Part shown: piece by piece, positions 1 to 8,200 of the stretch | Layout of the letters: each line of letters begins with the position of its first letter | How positions within the stretch are numbered: the stretch's first letter is position 1 | Source: Bacteroidales bacterium UBA714 | Lineage (GTDB): Bacteria > Bacteroidota > Bacteroidia > Bacteroidales > UBA932 | Direction: 5' to 3' | Assembly (NCBI GenBank): GCA_002298075.1 | Contig: DBLW01000023.1 | Coordinates: forward strand, 1 to 10,674 | Length of the DNA stretch: 10,674 nucleotides | Made by a program: the position numbers and the translations under genes | Notes under the pieces: generated by a model | Databases searched by the model: none | The model's input: only the letters and a program-made list of their open reading frames with translations | Told to the model about the DNA's origin: nothing

Positions 1-579
1 ATCATCGAGCACCTTTTCGACGCCGTTGACAACATGATTATCGGCGGCGGCATGGTATATACCTTCAAGAAAGCACAGGGCGGAAAAATCGGAAAGTCTC
101 TTTGCGAGGACGACCAGATGGAGCTTGCTCTCAACATAATCAAGAAGGCAGAGGAGAAAGGCGTGAAGCTTTATCTTTCAAAGGAAGTCATCATCGCGGA
201 CGGCTTCTCGAATGACGCCAATACGAAGATTTGCCTCAACACTGAGATTCCTGACGAGTGGGAGGGTGTTGATGCGGCTCCAAGCACTCTCGCAGTGTGG
301 GAGGATGTCATCATGAACTCAAAGACCATTCTCTGGAACGGCCCTGTAGGCGTGTTCGAGATTCCTGCTTTCGCAAAGGGAACCAACAAGGTTGCTGAGA
401 TGCTTGCCAAGGCTACGGAGAACGGCGCGTTCACTCTCGTCGGCGGCGGAGACTCAGTTGCAGCTGTGACACAGATGGGCTTTGCAAAGAAAGTGAGCTA
501 TGTGTCAACAGGCGGTGGAGCCATGCTTGAGTACCTTGAGGGCAAGGAACTTCCGGGAATTGCGGCTATCCGCAAGTAG
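1..579 (+). CDS. pgk: Phosphoglycerate kinase, C-terminal part (5' end outside window)
   Basis: Cytoplasmic glycolytic enzyme transferring phosphate from 1,3-bisphosphoglycerate to ADP. The reading frame is open from the first base and ends at TAG 577-579, giving 192 residues, about half of a usual ~400-residue PGK, so this is the nucleotide-binding C-terminal domain. Clear family signatures are WNGPVGVFE (fragment residues 112-120), the GGGDS nucleotide loop (148-152) and the terminal STGGGAMLEYLEGKELPG block (from 169). One stretch reads VDAAPST where many PGKs have a DIGP-type motif; I cannot tell whether that is lineage-typical. The gene is closed by a strong hairpin terminator about 20 bases after the stop, so it is transcriptionally separate from lgt. 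The identification is very secure; only the start is missing. Confidence 0.97.
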   Translation: MIEHLFDAVDNMIIGGGMVYTFKKAQGGKIGKSLCEDDQMELALNIIKKAEEKGVKLYLSKEVIIADGFSNDANTKICLNTEIPDEWEGVDAAPSTLAVWEDVIMNSKTILWNGPVGVFEIPAFAKGTNKVAEMLAKATENGAFTLVGGGDSVAAVTQMGFAKKVSYVSTGGGAMLEYLEGKELPGIAAIRK

Positions 580-598
580 TCCTCAGGAATACATATTT

Positions 599-639
599 AA
601 AGAGATGGGTCCGGATGCGGGTCCGTCTCTTTATTTTTT
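599..639 (+). terminator. Rho-independent terminator of pgk
   Basis: Bases 599-613 pair with 618-632 over 15 positions (AAAGAGA with TCTCTTT at the base, then a GC-rich upper part with three G-T wobbles), closing a GATG tetraloop. The hairpin is followed by TTATTTTTTA. It begins 20 bases after the pgk stop and ends just before the lgt promoter core. Confidence 0.9.
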
Positions 640-640
640 A

Positions 641-648
641 TACCTTTG
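641..648 (+). promoter_or_regulatory. Bacteroidales-type -7 promoter element for lgt
   Basis: TACCTTTG matches the TAnnTTTG -7 consensus of the Bacteroidales primary sigma factor. No convincing TTTG -33 box is present; the place where it would lie is occupied by the pgk terminator stem. Transcription would begin near 655, giving a leader of about 40 bases before the lgt start. Confidence 0.6.
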
Positions 649-697
649 CACCTCAACAGCGCGTGAAGCGCAGCTAAATCTGAAAGATATGCTTGAA

Positions 698-1570
698 ATG
701 CTTGTGGTAAACTGGCACATGAATCCGGAGATTTTCCATATCGGGGCCTTGTCCCTGAGATGGTATTCTGTGTTGTTCGTTTCCGGGTTCATTCTCGGAT
801 GGTTCATATTCAAATGGTTCTTCAAGAGGGAAGGGGTGCCTCAGACACTGCTTGATCCTCTGCTTTATACATTGCTCATCGGAACAATCGTAGGTGCACG
901 CCTGGGACATTGCCTGTTTTATCAGCCTGACTATTATCTCGGCAGCTGGCAGGGATTTTGGGAGATATTCATGCCTTGGAAAGGAGGACTTGCAAGCCAT
1001 GGTGGCACAATCGCATTGTTTATAGCAATGTGGTGGTTCGCAAGGCATTATGGCCGCAGATATGATTTTGATTTTCTCTGGATTCTGGACAGGCTTTGCA
1101 TCGCGGTCTGCTTTGCCGGAGCACTTATCCGTCTTGGAAACCTGTGCAATTCGGAGATTTATGGTGATGTGACCTCTCTTCCGTGGGGATTCATCTTCGA
1201 ACTGCGCGGTGAGACCCTTCCGAAGCATCCGACCCAGCTCTATGAGGCGTTCAGTTATACCGCTCTCGGAATTATCCTTATGCTCCTGTACAAATACAGG
1301 CTGGACAAGATGTGCCGTGGCACTTTCATCGGGATTTTCTTTATCGTGCTCTTCGGAATGCGTTTCCTTATTGAATTCATAAAGGAGCCGCAAGTTGGCT
1401 TTGAGGAGAATATGCTGCTGAACATGGGACAGCTCCTCAGCATACCTTTCATCCTGCTTGGCGCGGGGCTTCTGGCCTATAGCTTCATAAAGAAGCAGCC
1501 GGCCGCTATCGTGCATCCGGCTAAGGTCAAGGGCAATCCGACGCATTATGCAAAGGGGCTTGGTGTCTGA
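698..1570 (+). CDS. lgt: Prolipoprotein diacylglyceryl transferase
   Basis: Inner-membrane enzyme that moves a diacylglyceryl group from phosphatidylglycerol to the lipobox cysteine of prolipoproteins, the first step of lipoprotein maturation. The 290-residue product is multi-spanning and carries the expected landmarks: RWYSVLF near residue 21, the KGGLASHGG block with H101, the Lgt signature IRLGNLCNSEIYG (R145, N148, E153), HPTQLYEA at 177-184, and RFLIEFIKEP (R222, E226) before the last membrane segment. A basic tail of about 25 residues follows. The start is uncertain: ATG 698 gives an N-terminus (MLVVNW..NPEIF) like related proteins and leaves about 10 bases after GAAAGA, whereas ATG 689 has that A/G stretch almost touching it; ATG 719 is also possible. 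It has its own promoter and runs tail-to-tail into the AraC gene. The downstream adaptor protein is a predicted Lgt substrate. Confidence 0.95.
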   Translation: MLVVNWHMNPEIFHIGALSLRWYSVLFVSGFILGWFIFKWFFKREGVPQTLLDPLLYTLLIGTIVGARLGHCLFYQPDYYLGSWQGFWEIFMPWKGGLASHGGTIALFIAMWWFARHYGRRYDFDFLWILDRLCIAVCFAGALIRLGNLCNSEIYGDVTSLPWGFIFELRGETLPKHPTQLYEAFSYTALGIILMLLYKYRLDKMCRGTFIGIFFIVLFGMRFLIEFIKEPQVGFEENMLLNMGQLLSIPFILLGAGLLAYSFIKKQPAAIVHPAKVKGNPTHYAKGLGV

Positions 1571-2533
1571 TTAGCCCGGCAGTTTTCCTCCGGATGGCTC
1601 CGGCCTGAGTGACAGCAGTGTTTTTCTGAGACTGCTGCGGTATTTCAGCGGAGACATTCCTGTATGCTTCCTGAAGAATTTGCCGAAGGAAGACTGGTCC
1701 GAGAAAGACAGCCTGGACGCAATCTGCTGTATGCTCAGGTCGGGGTCCCTGAGAAGTCTGGAGGCCCTGTCTACGCGCAGTGACGATATGATTGTACTTA
1801 CGGGCACCCTTGTCTTGTCCTTGACTATGAGGGAAAGGTATTGCTTTGATATGCAGAGCTTTTCTGCATAGAAAGATACGCCTGTCTCTGTCTCTATGTT
1901 TTCTATGAGCAGTTTTACGAACTCGCGCATGAGTACGTCCGAATGTTTCATGTCCGTATAGCGCGAAGGGGAGCCTTTCCCGTACCGCTTCCACATTATG
2001 TCAGCCATGTCGGTCAACAGGATATAGAAGTACGCATAGCACAATTCCTGCATGAAATGGTGGTCTTTGGCGCTTAGCGCCCGTATCAGGTCGGATATGT
2101 CGCGGTGCAGTGTGCTGATGACTTCCTCAGTGAGAATGTCTCCCTGTATGGAATGTGCCATCCGGAAATGAAAATCAGGAGGGAAAGGATTCCTGTTGCG
2201 GAATATGTCTTCAAGTATCGTGTTGTCAGTGGCGGCTACGAGTGCATGGAAATCATCGCTGTACTTGATTTCCGCAATTTCGGACCATGTGGGCATGTTC
2301 ATGTATGAGCGTCCGTGGAATTTGTATTCCTTGCCGTTGATTATGGTGCTCATGGTCCCTTCAAGTATGATGATTACAAGGTGGTACGGAGGTCTTCTTG
2401 CCTTTTTATAGACTATGTGGTCTCCGCCCTTGATTTCCCCGGCGAACAGGAACTCGTCAATATAGCCGAATCTGGACACGTTCTTGTTCCCGAATATACT
2501 TGCCGGCTTTGCCGTTTTTTTGTCTGTGTTCAT
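1571..2533 (-). CDS. AraC-family transcriptional regulator, divergent to the efflux operon
   Basis: A 320-residue DNA-binding regulator. The C-terminal ~85 residues form the double helix-turn-helix of the AraC/XylS family: first HTH around 216-240 (FYAEKLCISKQYLSLIVKD), second around 265-290, ending with the family signature SFGKFFRKHTGMSPLKYR (282-299). Residues 1-150 are a poorly conserved sensor part with a short cupin-like run of strands (about 50-80, VIIILEGTMSTIINGKEY), and 150-200 are helical; the ligand cannot be read from sequence. ATG 2533 is chosen because it lies about 16 bases behind a good minus-strand promoter; the frame stays open upstream but would run through that promoter. 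The stop (TAA, complement of 1571-1573) directly abuts the lgt stop. Its divergent position and the repeats between the two genes suggest it controls the efflux operon and itself; whether it activates or represses is unknown. Confidence 0.92.
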   Translation of the reverse strand: MNTDKKTAKPASIFGNKNVSRFGYIDEFLFAGEIKGGDHIVYKKARRPPYHLVIIILEGTMSTIINGKEYKFHGRSYMNMPTWSEIAEIKYSDDFHALVAATDNTILEDIFRNRNPFPPDFHFRMAHSIQGDILTEEVISTLHRDISDLIRALSAKDHHFMQELCYAYFYILLTDMADIMWKRYGKGSPSRYTDMKHSDVLMREFVKLLIENIETETGVSFYAEKLCISKQYLSLIVKDKTRVPVSTIISSLRVDRASRLLRDPDLSIQQIASRLSFSDQSSFGKFFRKHTGMSPLKYRSSLRKTLLSLRPEPSGGKLPG

Positions 2534-2550
2534 GCGTTTTAGTAATTTTG
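2519..2550 (+). promoter_or_regulatory. Predicted promoter of the efflux operon
   Basis: TTTG at 2519-2522, a 20-base spacer, and TAATTTTG at 2543-2550 match the -33/-7 Bacteroidales promoter. The -33 box lies inside the first codons of the AraC gene. Transcription would start near 2557, leaving a leader of about 127 bases before the TolC-like gene. The leader contains the CCAAA/TTTGG repeats and a 7-bp hairpin. Confidence 0.55.
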
Positions 2551-2554
2551 CGGG

Positions 2555-2621
2555 CCAAATATAAATACTTTGTAAATTAGAACCAAATCTATAATGATTT
2601 GGACCAAAGACAATGCTTTGG
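2555..2621. promoter_or_regulatory. Cluster of CCAAA-N8-10-TTTGG inverted repeats (candidate operators)
   Basis: Three units of one design occur in 67 bases. Unit A: CCAAA 2555-2559 and TTTGT 2569-2573 (imperfect). Unit B: CCAAATC 2583-2589 and GATTTGG 2596-2602, a perfect 7-bp inverted repeat around TATAAT. Unit C: CCAAAG 2604-2609 and CTTTGG 2616-2621, a perfect 6-bp inverted repeat around ACAATG. The CCAAA half-sites of B and C are 21 bp apart, two helical turns, as is common for AraC-type sites. Units A and B overlap the AraC promoter boxes, and B and C lie just downstream of the predicted efflux start. Binding by the adjacent regulator is inference. Confidence 0.5.
2556..2587 (-). promoter_or_regulatory. 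Predicted promoter of the AraC-family gene
   Basis: On the minus strand TTTG (complement of 2584-2587), a 20-base spacer and TATATTTG (complement of 2556-2563) match both promoter boxes. Transcription would start near 2549, giving a very short leader of about 16 bases. Both boxes coincide with CCAAA half-sites of the repeat cluster, which would allow autoregulation. Confidence 0.6.
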
Positions 2622-2649
2622 CTGGCTTGAAATTTGCACATTGCCAGCC
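2620..2649 (+). other. Hairpin in the leader of the efflux operon
   Basis: GGCTGGC 2620-2626 is perfectly complementary to GCCAGCC 2643-2649, with a 16-base AT-rich loop. No T-run follows, so it is not an intrinsic terminator. It sits 34 bases before the TolC-like start codon and its first two bases are shared with unit C of the repeat cluster, so the two folds compete at that edge. Confidence 0.4.
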
Positions 2650-2683
2650 CCTTGTATTCAAAAATGTTTAGTGTATTATTCAA

Positions 2684-4210
2684 ATGAAGAAATTAGCGGT
2701 TTTAGCGGTGATTGCCGCGGAGCTTCTTTTCGGTCAGGCCGCAGCTGATGCGCAGTACCGTACAAAGAAAGCAGCAGATGACGCCCGGAAAACGGAGGCC
2801 GAACTTATTCTTGAGCAGGCTGACTCTTCGGATGCTCCTGTGGTCATAACCTTGGAGCAGGCGCTTGAAATAGCGTTGAGCGAAAATCTTTCGGTCAAGG
2901 TGGCCGATATGGAGATTGAGAGGACCGGCTTTGCCAAGAAAGGCACATATGCCTCTCTGTTCCCTCAGATTGATGTTTCCGGAACCTATCAGAGGACCAT
3001 CAAGAAGCAGGTTATGTACATGGATTTTGACATGGGATCGCTGGGCGGACCCGGAGCCGGAGGCGACGGCCAGGGCGGTGAGGGAGAAATTCCCGGCGAC
3101 GGCCCGGCAGCAGGTTCCGGTGCCGGTGAAGGCTCTTCCGGCGCATCGTCGGGAGGTGGTCTTGAGGTCGGTAGATGGAACACATGGGCAGCCGGTATCT
3201 CGGCTTCGATGCCTATTGTGAACGCCCAGTTGTGGCAGAGCATAAAGATTTCCGGACTTGATGTTGAACTTGCTGTTGAGAAGGCACGTGCCTCACGTCT
3301 TGACATGGTGACACAGGTCAAGAACGCATATTTTTCAACTCTTCTTGCCAAGGAGGCTTTCGATGTTTATAAGCAGGTCTATGAGAACGCTGTGCAGAAT
3401 CTGGCTGAGGCCCAGAAGAAATACGATGCGCAGAAAGTTTCCGAGTTCGAACTTATCAGGGCCAAGACCACGGTAGCGAATGCTGTACCTAACGTGTATA
3501 ATGCGGAGAGTACTGTCATTTTGTCATTGTGGCAGCTCAAGGCTGTCATAGGAGTTGACCTTGACATGAATCTTGATATTGCGGGCAAGCTCGGTGATTA
3601 TTCGGAGCATCTGTTTTATGATGTTCATCAGCATGACAGCATATCACTGGAGAACAATACAACGATGAAACAGCTTGCCATACAGGCTGAGCAGCTCGCC
3701 CAGAACATAAAGCTCCAGAAGTATGCCTGCATCCCGTCGCTTTCGCTTGCTTTCAATTACAGCATAAACGCGATGACCAACGATTTCAAGTTCAACGAAT
3801 ATCGCTGGACACCTTATTCTTATGTAGGTCTAAGCCTCAACATACCTATTTTTGCAGGCGGAAAGAGATATCACCAGATTCGCCAGGCAAAGAACCAGTA
3901 TGGCCAGGTGCAGCTGCAGTCCCTCAATACGGAACGCCAGCTCAAGATTTCCATCAGGCAGAGCCTCAATACAATGGAGACTAACATGAAGAGCTACTAT
4001 GCGGCCCAGGATGCTGTCCGTTCCGCTCAGAAGGGATACGACATAGCTGAGGCTTCATATAAGGTCGGACGCAGTACGCTCATCGAACTGAATGACGCGC
4101 AGCTTGCCCTCACTCAGGCCCGTCTTGCGGAATCCCAGGCAATATATAATTTTGTTACGGCCAAGGCTCAGCTTGAGCAGACTCTCGGCCAGGACTTCAT
4201 AAATGAATAA
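2684..4210 (+). CDS. TolC-family outer-membrane efflux protein
   Basis: Outer-membrane exit duct of a tripartite pump. The 508-residue product begins with a signal peptide (MKKLAVLAVIAAELLF..), with a likely cut after ADA before QYR (residue 24) and no lipobox cysteine. Two TolC repeats follow: the first has the typical ITLEQALEIALSENLSVK helix start (55-72), a strand at 96-113 and long coiled helices at 190-290; the second has NIKLQKYACIPSLSLAFNYS, LNIPIFAGGKRYHQI and the closing helices with ASYKVGRSTLIELNDAQLAL. Between the first pair of barrel strands lies a glycine-rich insert (118-159), listed separately. It is first in an operon with the adaptor (15-base gap) and RND pump; many Bacteroidales pumps place this gene last. 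The start ATG 2684 has no Shine-Dalgarno sequence but an AT-rich leader. Confident as to family; substrate unknown. Confidence 0.95.
   Translation: MKKLAVLAVIAAELLFGQAAADAQYRTKKAADDARKTEAELILEQADSSDAPVVITLEQALEIALSENLSVKVADMEIERTGFAKKGTYASLFPQIDVSGTYQRTIKKQVMYMDFDMGSLGGPGAGGDGQGGEGEIPGDGPAAGSGAGEGSSGASSGGGLEVGRWNTWAAGISASMPIVNAQLWQSIKISGLDVELAVEKARASRLDMVTQVKNAYFSTLLAKEAFDVYKQVYENAVQNLAEAQKKYDAQKVSEFELIRAKTTVANAVPNVYNAESTVILSLWQLKAVIGVDLDMNLDIAGKLGDYSEHLFYDVHQHDSISLENNTTMKQLAIQAEQLAQNIKLQKYACIPSLSLAFNYSINAMTNDFKFNEYRWTPYSYVGLSLNIPIFAGGKRYHQIRQAKNQYGQVQLQSLNTERQLKISIRQSLNTMETNMKSYYAAQDAVRSAQKGYDIAEASYKVGRSTLIELNDAQLALTQARLAESQAIYNFVTAKAQLEQTLGQDFINE
3035..3160 (+). other. Glycine-rich low-complexity insert in the TolC-like protein
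   Basis: Codes for residues 118-159, of which 20 of 42 are glycine, the rest mainly Ser, Ala, Pro, Asp and Glu, with five acidic and no basic residues. The DNA here is much richer in GC than its surroundings. By comparison with TolC topology it sits between the first two strands of the barrel, which would place it at the cell surface. Confidence 0.75.
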
Positions 4211-4225
4211 TAAAAGTCAATATAA

Positions 4226-5254
4226 ATGAAAACTATCATCAGAACTATGTTTCTCGGTGCCGCGCTGGCCGTTGTGGCAGGCTGCGGAGCCAATGTAAAG
4301 AAGAACAAGCAGGATGTGGCTGCTGTTGAAGTCGCACCAAAGGTCACTGTGGCAAAGGTATCGGTGCGCGAGGTCCCTCAGGTCGCTACATATACTTCAA
4401 CTGTTGAAGCGTATGTGAAGAACAACATCGCTCCGCAGAGCGCGAACAGGATAAAGAAGATAAATGTTGAAGTCGGAGACTTCGTGAACAAGGGTCAGGT
4501 GCTGGCGGAGATGGACCAGATACAGCTTCAGCAGGCAGAGCTCCAGATGAAGAACAATGAGATAGAGTACAACCGTCTCAAGGGGCTTTATGATGCCGGC
4601 GGACTTTCGCAGTCTGACCTTGATGCCATCGAGCTTGCTTATAAGGTCAGCAAGACCTCATATCAGAACCTTCTGGAGAACTCGGTGCTCCGCTCCCCTA
4701 TAACAGGAGTCGTTACTGCACGCAATTATGATGTCGGTGACATGTACGCGATGAGCGCTCCTGTTTTCACCGTGGAGCAGATTGTTCCCGTAAAACTTCT
4801 TGTCGGAATCTCCGAGTCTGACTATACCAAGGTGAAGAAAGGCGATGCGGTGACAATTGCCGCGGACGCTGTTCCGGGCAAGACTTTCTACGGAAAGGTA
4901 AACCGGATTTACCCTACCATCGACCCGGCAACCCGCACATTTACTGTTGAGGTTACCGTTGACAACAAATACAAGACGCTTCGTCCGGGAATGTTTGTCA
5001 GGGTTACCGTGACATTCGGCTCGAACAACAATGTGGTGGTTCCGGATGTGGCTGTCGTTAAGCAGCAGGGCTCCGGCGAGCGTTTCGTATATGTGCTCGG
5101 CGAGGATGGCACTGTAAACTACCAGAAAGTGGTTTTGGGACGTCGTCTCGGTTCAGAGTATGAGATACTTGAAGGTCTTTCTGACGGTGCGGTAGTAGTT
5201 ACCGGAGGCCAGCCGCGTCTTAAGGACGGAATAAAGGTTACTGTCAACGAATAG
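4226..5254 (+). CDS. RND efflux periplasmic adaptor (membrane-fusion) lipoprotein
   Basis: Links the inner-membrane RND pump to the TolC-like duct. The 342-residue product starts with a lipoprotein signal peptide whose lipobox is VAGC, acylated cysteine at residue 20. Then follow a first half of the lipoyl/barrel-sandwich domain (RIKKINVEVGDFVNKGQVLAEMD, split here as about 75-97), a short coiled-coil hairpin (about 98-153), the second lipoyl half (SPITGVVTARNYDVGD, 157-172), a beta-barrel domain (about 188-262, with TIDPATRTFTVEV and LRPGMFVRV) and a membrane-proximal domain to the end (VVVPDVAVV..). This order is that of HlyD/AcrA-type adaptors. The hairpin is short, as in many Bacteroidota members. 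It lies 15 bases behind the TolC-like gene and 45 before the pump gene, clearly one operon. Confidence 0.95.
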   Translation: MKTIIRTMFLGAALAVVAGCGANVKKNKQDVAAVEVAPKVTVAKVSVREVPQVATYTSTVEAYVKNNIAPQSANRIKKINVEVGDFVNKGQVLAEMDQIQLQQAELQMKNNEIEYNRLKGLYDAGGLSQSDLDAIELAYKVSKTSYQNLLENSVLRSPITGVVTARNYDVGDMYAMSAPVFTVEQIVPVKLLVGISESDYTKVKKGDAVTIAADAVPGKTFYGKVNRIYPTIDPATRTFTVEVTVDNKYKTLRPGMFVRVTVTFGSNNNVVVPDVAVVKQQGSGERFVYVLGEDGTVNYQKVVLGRRLGSEYEILEGLSDGAVVVTGGQPRLKDGIKVTVNE

Positions 5255-5299
5255 GGAAACAGCCGTCACGAAGGCGGCGAAAAACAATAGCGGACAATT

Positions 5300-8200
5300 A
5301 TGAGCATATACAGAAAAGCGGTCAACAACCCGGTCACCACGACACTGGTCTTCATTGCCATGGCGATATTCGGAGTGTTCTCGCTTATAAACATATCCAT
5401 AGACAGGTTCCCGAAATTTGATGCGAATTTCATCATGGTGATGTCTTCGTACCCGGGGGCCAGTGCGGCGGACATCGAGACTAACCTCTCGAAAGTCCTC
5501 GAAAACTCACTGAACGGTGTCAGTGACCTCAAGAACATAACATCAACCTCAAAGGAGAACATCTCGATAATCTCACTCGAATTTGTCGAAGGCGTTGACA
5601 TTGATGTGGCGACGAACGATGTCAGGGACAAGCTTGACATGGTGAACTCCTCACTTCCGGACGGCGCGTCACTCCCGGTGATTTTCAAATTCAGCGCGGA
5701 TGACATGCCGATCATGATTCTTGCGGCAACAGCCCAGGAGAGCCTTCCTGCATTGGAGAAGATACTCGACGACAAACTTGCCACACCTCTTGCACGTGTG
5801 TCAGGAGTCGGTACCGTGTCAGTGGCCGGTGCTCCGCAGCGTGAGATACAGGTCTATTGCGACCCTAACAAGCTTGAGGCCTACGGTCTTACGGTGAGCG
5901 GCATCTCTGGAGTAATTGCTTCTGAGAACAGGAATGTGCCGAGCGGTACTGTTGACATCGGTTCGAATGCATATTCGCTCCGTGTGCAGAAAGAGTTCAC
6001 CAGCGCTGAGCAGATGCTTGACATTGTGGTCGGGTACTCCAACGGCAGGACAATCTACCTGCGTGATGTGGCGCGTGTGGTTGACGGTGTGGAAGAGCGT
6101 TATCAGGAGGCTTACATAAACGGCCGCCAGGGTGCTCAGATTATCATCCAGAAGCAGTCCGGCGCGAATGCGGTGAATGTAATCAAGGGCGTGAAGAAGG
6201 AAATGGCTAAAATTGCCAAGGACCTTCCTTCGGACATCCAGATAAGGACTGTCGTGGACAGCTCGGACAATATCATCAACTCCATCAACTCGCTTAAGGA
6301 GACCATCATCGTAACATTCCTCATAGTGATGCTTGTGGTTTATCTCTTCCTTGGAAGATGGAGGGCCACTTTCATCATCGTGCTTGCTATTCCTATCTCC
6401 CTGCTTGCCTCCCTGATGTATCTCTGGGCAACTGGAAACACTCTGAACGTGATATCCATGTCGGCCCTGTCGATTGCCATCGGTATGGTCGTCGATGATG
6501 CCATTGTGGTTCTTGAGAACATTTCGACCCATCTTGAGAAAGGTGCAAAACCGAAAGAGGCCGCTGTGCATGCAACCCAGGAGGTTGGTATCTCAGTAAT
6601 CGCTTCAACTTTGACGATGCTCGCGGTGTTCCTCCCGCTTACTATGATAAACGGTATGGCCGGAATCATGTTCAAGCAGCTCGGATGGATTACCAGCATC
6701 ATCATGATAGTCTCGACTGTAGGAGCCTTGACCCTCATACCGATGCTTTGCTCGCAGTTCCTCCGCTTCAAGCCTAAGACAGGAAAATTGCATGACCTGA
6801 TTTTCGGAAGCTTCAATAAGTTCCTGAATTGGATATCAAGGGGATATTCGCATGTCATCAGATGGTGCGTAGGGCACAGGACGATAGTGGTGTGCAGCGC
6901 ATTGGTGATTTTTGCGGCTACGATAGTGTTCCTTTATCCTCAGGTAAAGACAGAGTATTTCCCTAAGTCAGATGAAGGACGAATTACTGTAGAGCTTGAG
7001 CTTCCTGCCGGTACCGGACAGAGCGTTACAAGATCTGTCGCCCATGAGCTTTACGCCCAGTTCAATGAGGCTGTGCCTGAGATCGTGAACTGTTCGTATT
7101 CGCTTGGCCAGGCTGACTCTGAGAATGCCTGGGCTGCCATGAGAAACAATGGAACACACGTTATTTCTTACAACATAAATATCGGCAGTATGGAGAAACG
7201 TGACCGTTCAAGTGCCCAGATTGCTGATGTGATCCGCGGAATCCTCAATGGCTATCCTGAATTCAAGAAGATAAAGGTTACAGAAGGTGGCGGCGGAATG
7301 GGAGGTGCCTCTACTGTTGACGTTGAAGTGTATGGATACGATTTCGAGGCTACGGACCGTCTTGCAAGGGAGATTCAGGCCAAGATGCTTGAGGACGGCG
7401 GATGTTCGCAGGTTCTTCTTAGCCGTGACGAGTATATTCCTGAGTACCAGGTTGACTTTGACAGGACCAAGCTTGCCGTGAACGGCCTGAACAGCACAAC
7501 TGCCGCGGCTTATCTGAGCGCAGCCATGAACGGTTCCACACAGTCTTTCTACCGTGAGGACGGAGATGAGTATGATATCCGTGTGCGTTATGCGCCTGAG
7601 TTCAGGACGAGCATCGAGGACATTGAAAATATCCTTGTGTATAACAATATGGGCAGTGCCGTGAGAATCAAGGACCTCGGAACTGTGATTGAGGCCCAGA
7701 TGCCGCCGTCAATCGAGCGTAAGAACCGTGAGCGTGTCATTACCGTTTCCGGAATCGTGGCGGACGGAATTGCCCTGTCGGATGTCGTAGAGATGACAGA
7801 GCGGACTCTTGAGGAAACAGAGATTCCTTCGGAACTGCGTGTGCGCATCGGAGGCTCGTATGAAGACCAGCAGGAGACTTTCGGAGATCTGATAATGCTG
7901 CTCGTCATGATTGTAATCCTTGTGTATATCGTGATGGCATCTCAGTTCGAGTCGTTCATGAGTCCTTTCGTAATCATGTTCTCTATTCCGTTCGCATTCG
8001 TCGGAGTGTTTGTCGGACTTGTTGTTACGGGAACTCCTCTTGGAGTCATGGGACTTATCGGTGTGCTTATCCTGATGGGTATTGTAGTGAAGAACGGTAT
8101 CGTGCTTATTGACTATACGATACTTATGCGTGAAAGGGGAATAGATGTTGTCGAGGCTACGGTAATCGCTGCAAAGTCCCGTCTGCGCCCTATCCTCATG

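Noticed and set aside
500..697. Upstream extension of lgt to ATG 500
   Set aside because: It would overlap the end of pgk and run through the terminator and promoter; the family N-terminus begins near 689-719.
674..1546. Long antisense open frame (290 aa) opposite lgt
   Set aside because: It lies wholly under a well-recognised lgt gene, has no family features, is rich in His/Arg/Gln as typical of reverse-strand shadows, and has no promoter or leader.
1590..1603. CCGGA-TGGC-TCCGG inverted repeat near the AraC 3' end as a terminator
   Set aside because: Five-base arms inside coding sequence and no T-run on either strand in the right place.
2534..2683. Upstream extension of the AraC gene to 2683
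   Set aside because: The added 50 residues would be encoded by the promoters and operator-like palindromes and do not resemble the family.
2916..3221. Alternative plus-strand frame (101 aa) within the TolC-like gene
   Set aside because: It is out of frame within the GC-rich glycine tract, which suppresses stop codons; the in-frame product matches the TolC family on both sides.
5255..5299. Possible hairpin between adaptor and pump genes (GCCG 5262-5265 with CGGC 5275-5278)
   Set aside because: Only 4 bp and no T-run; the 45-base gap is ordinary for an operon.
5819..6571. Antisense open frame (250 aa) opposite the RND pump gene
   Set aside because: The plus strand here codes for conserved RND segments, including the DD proton-relay motif; the antisense product has no recognisable domain.
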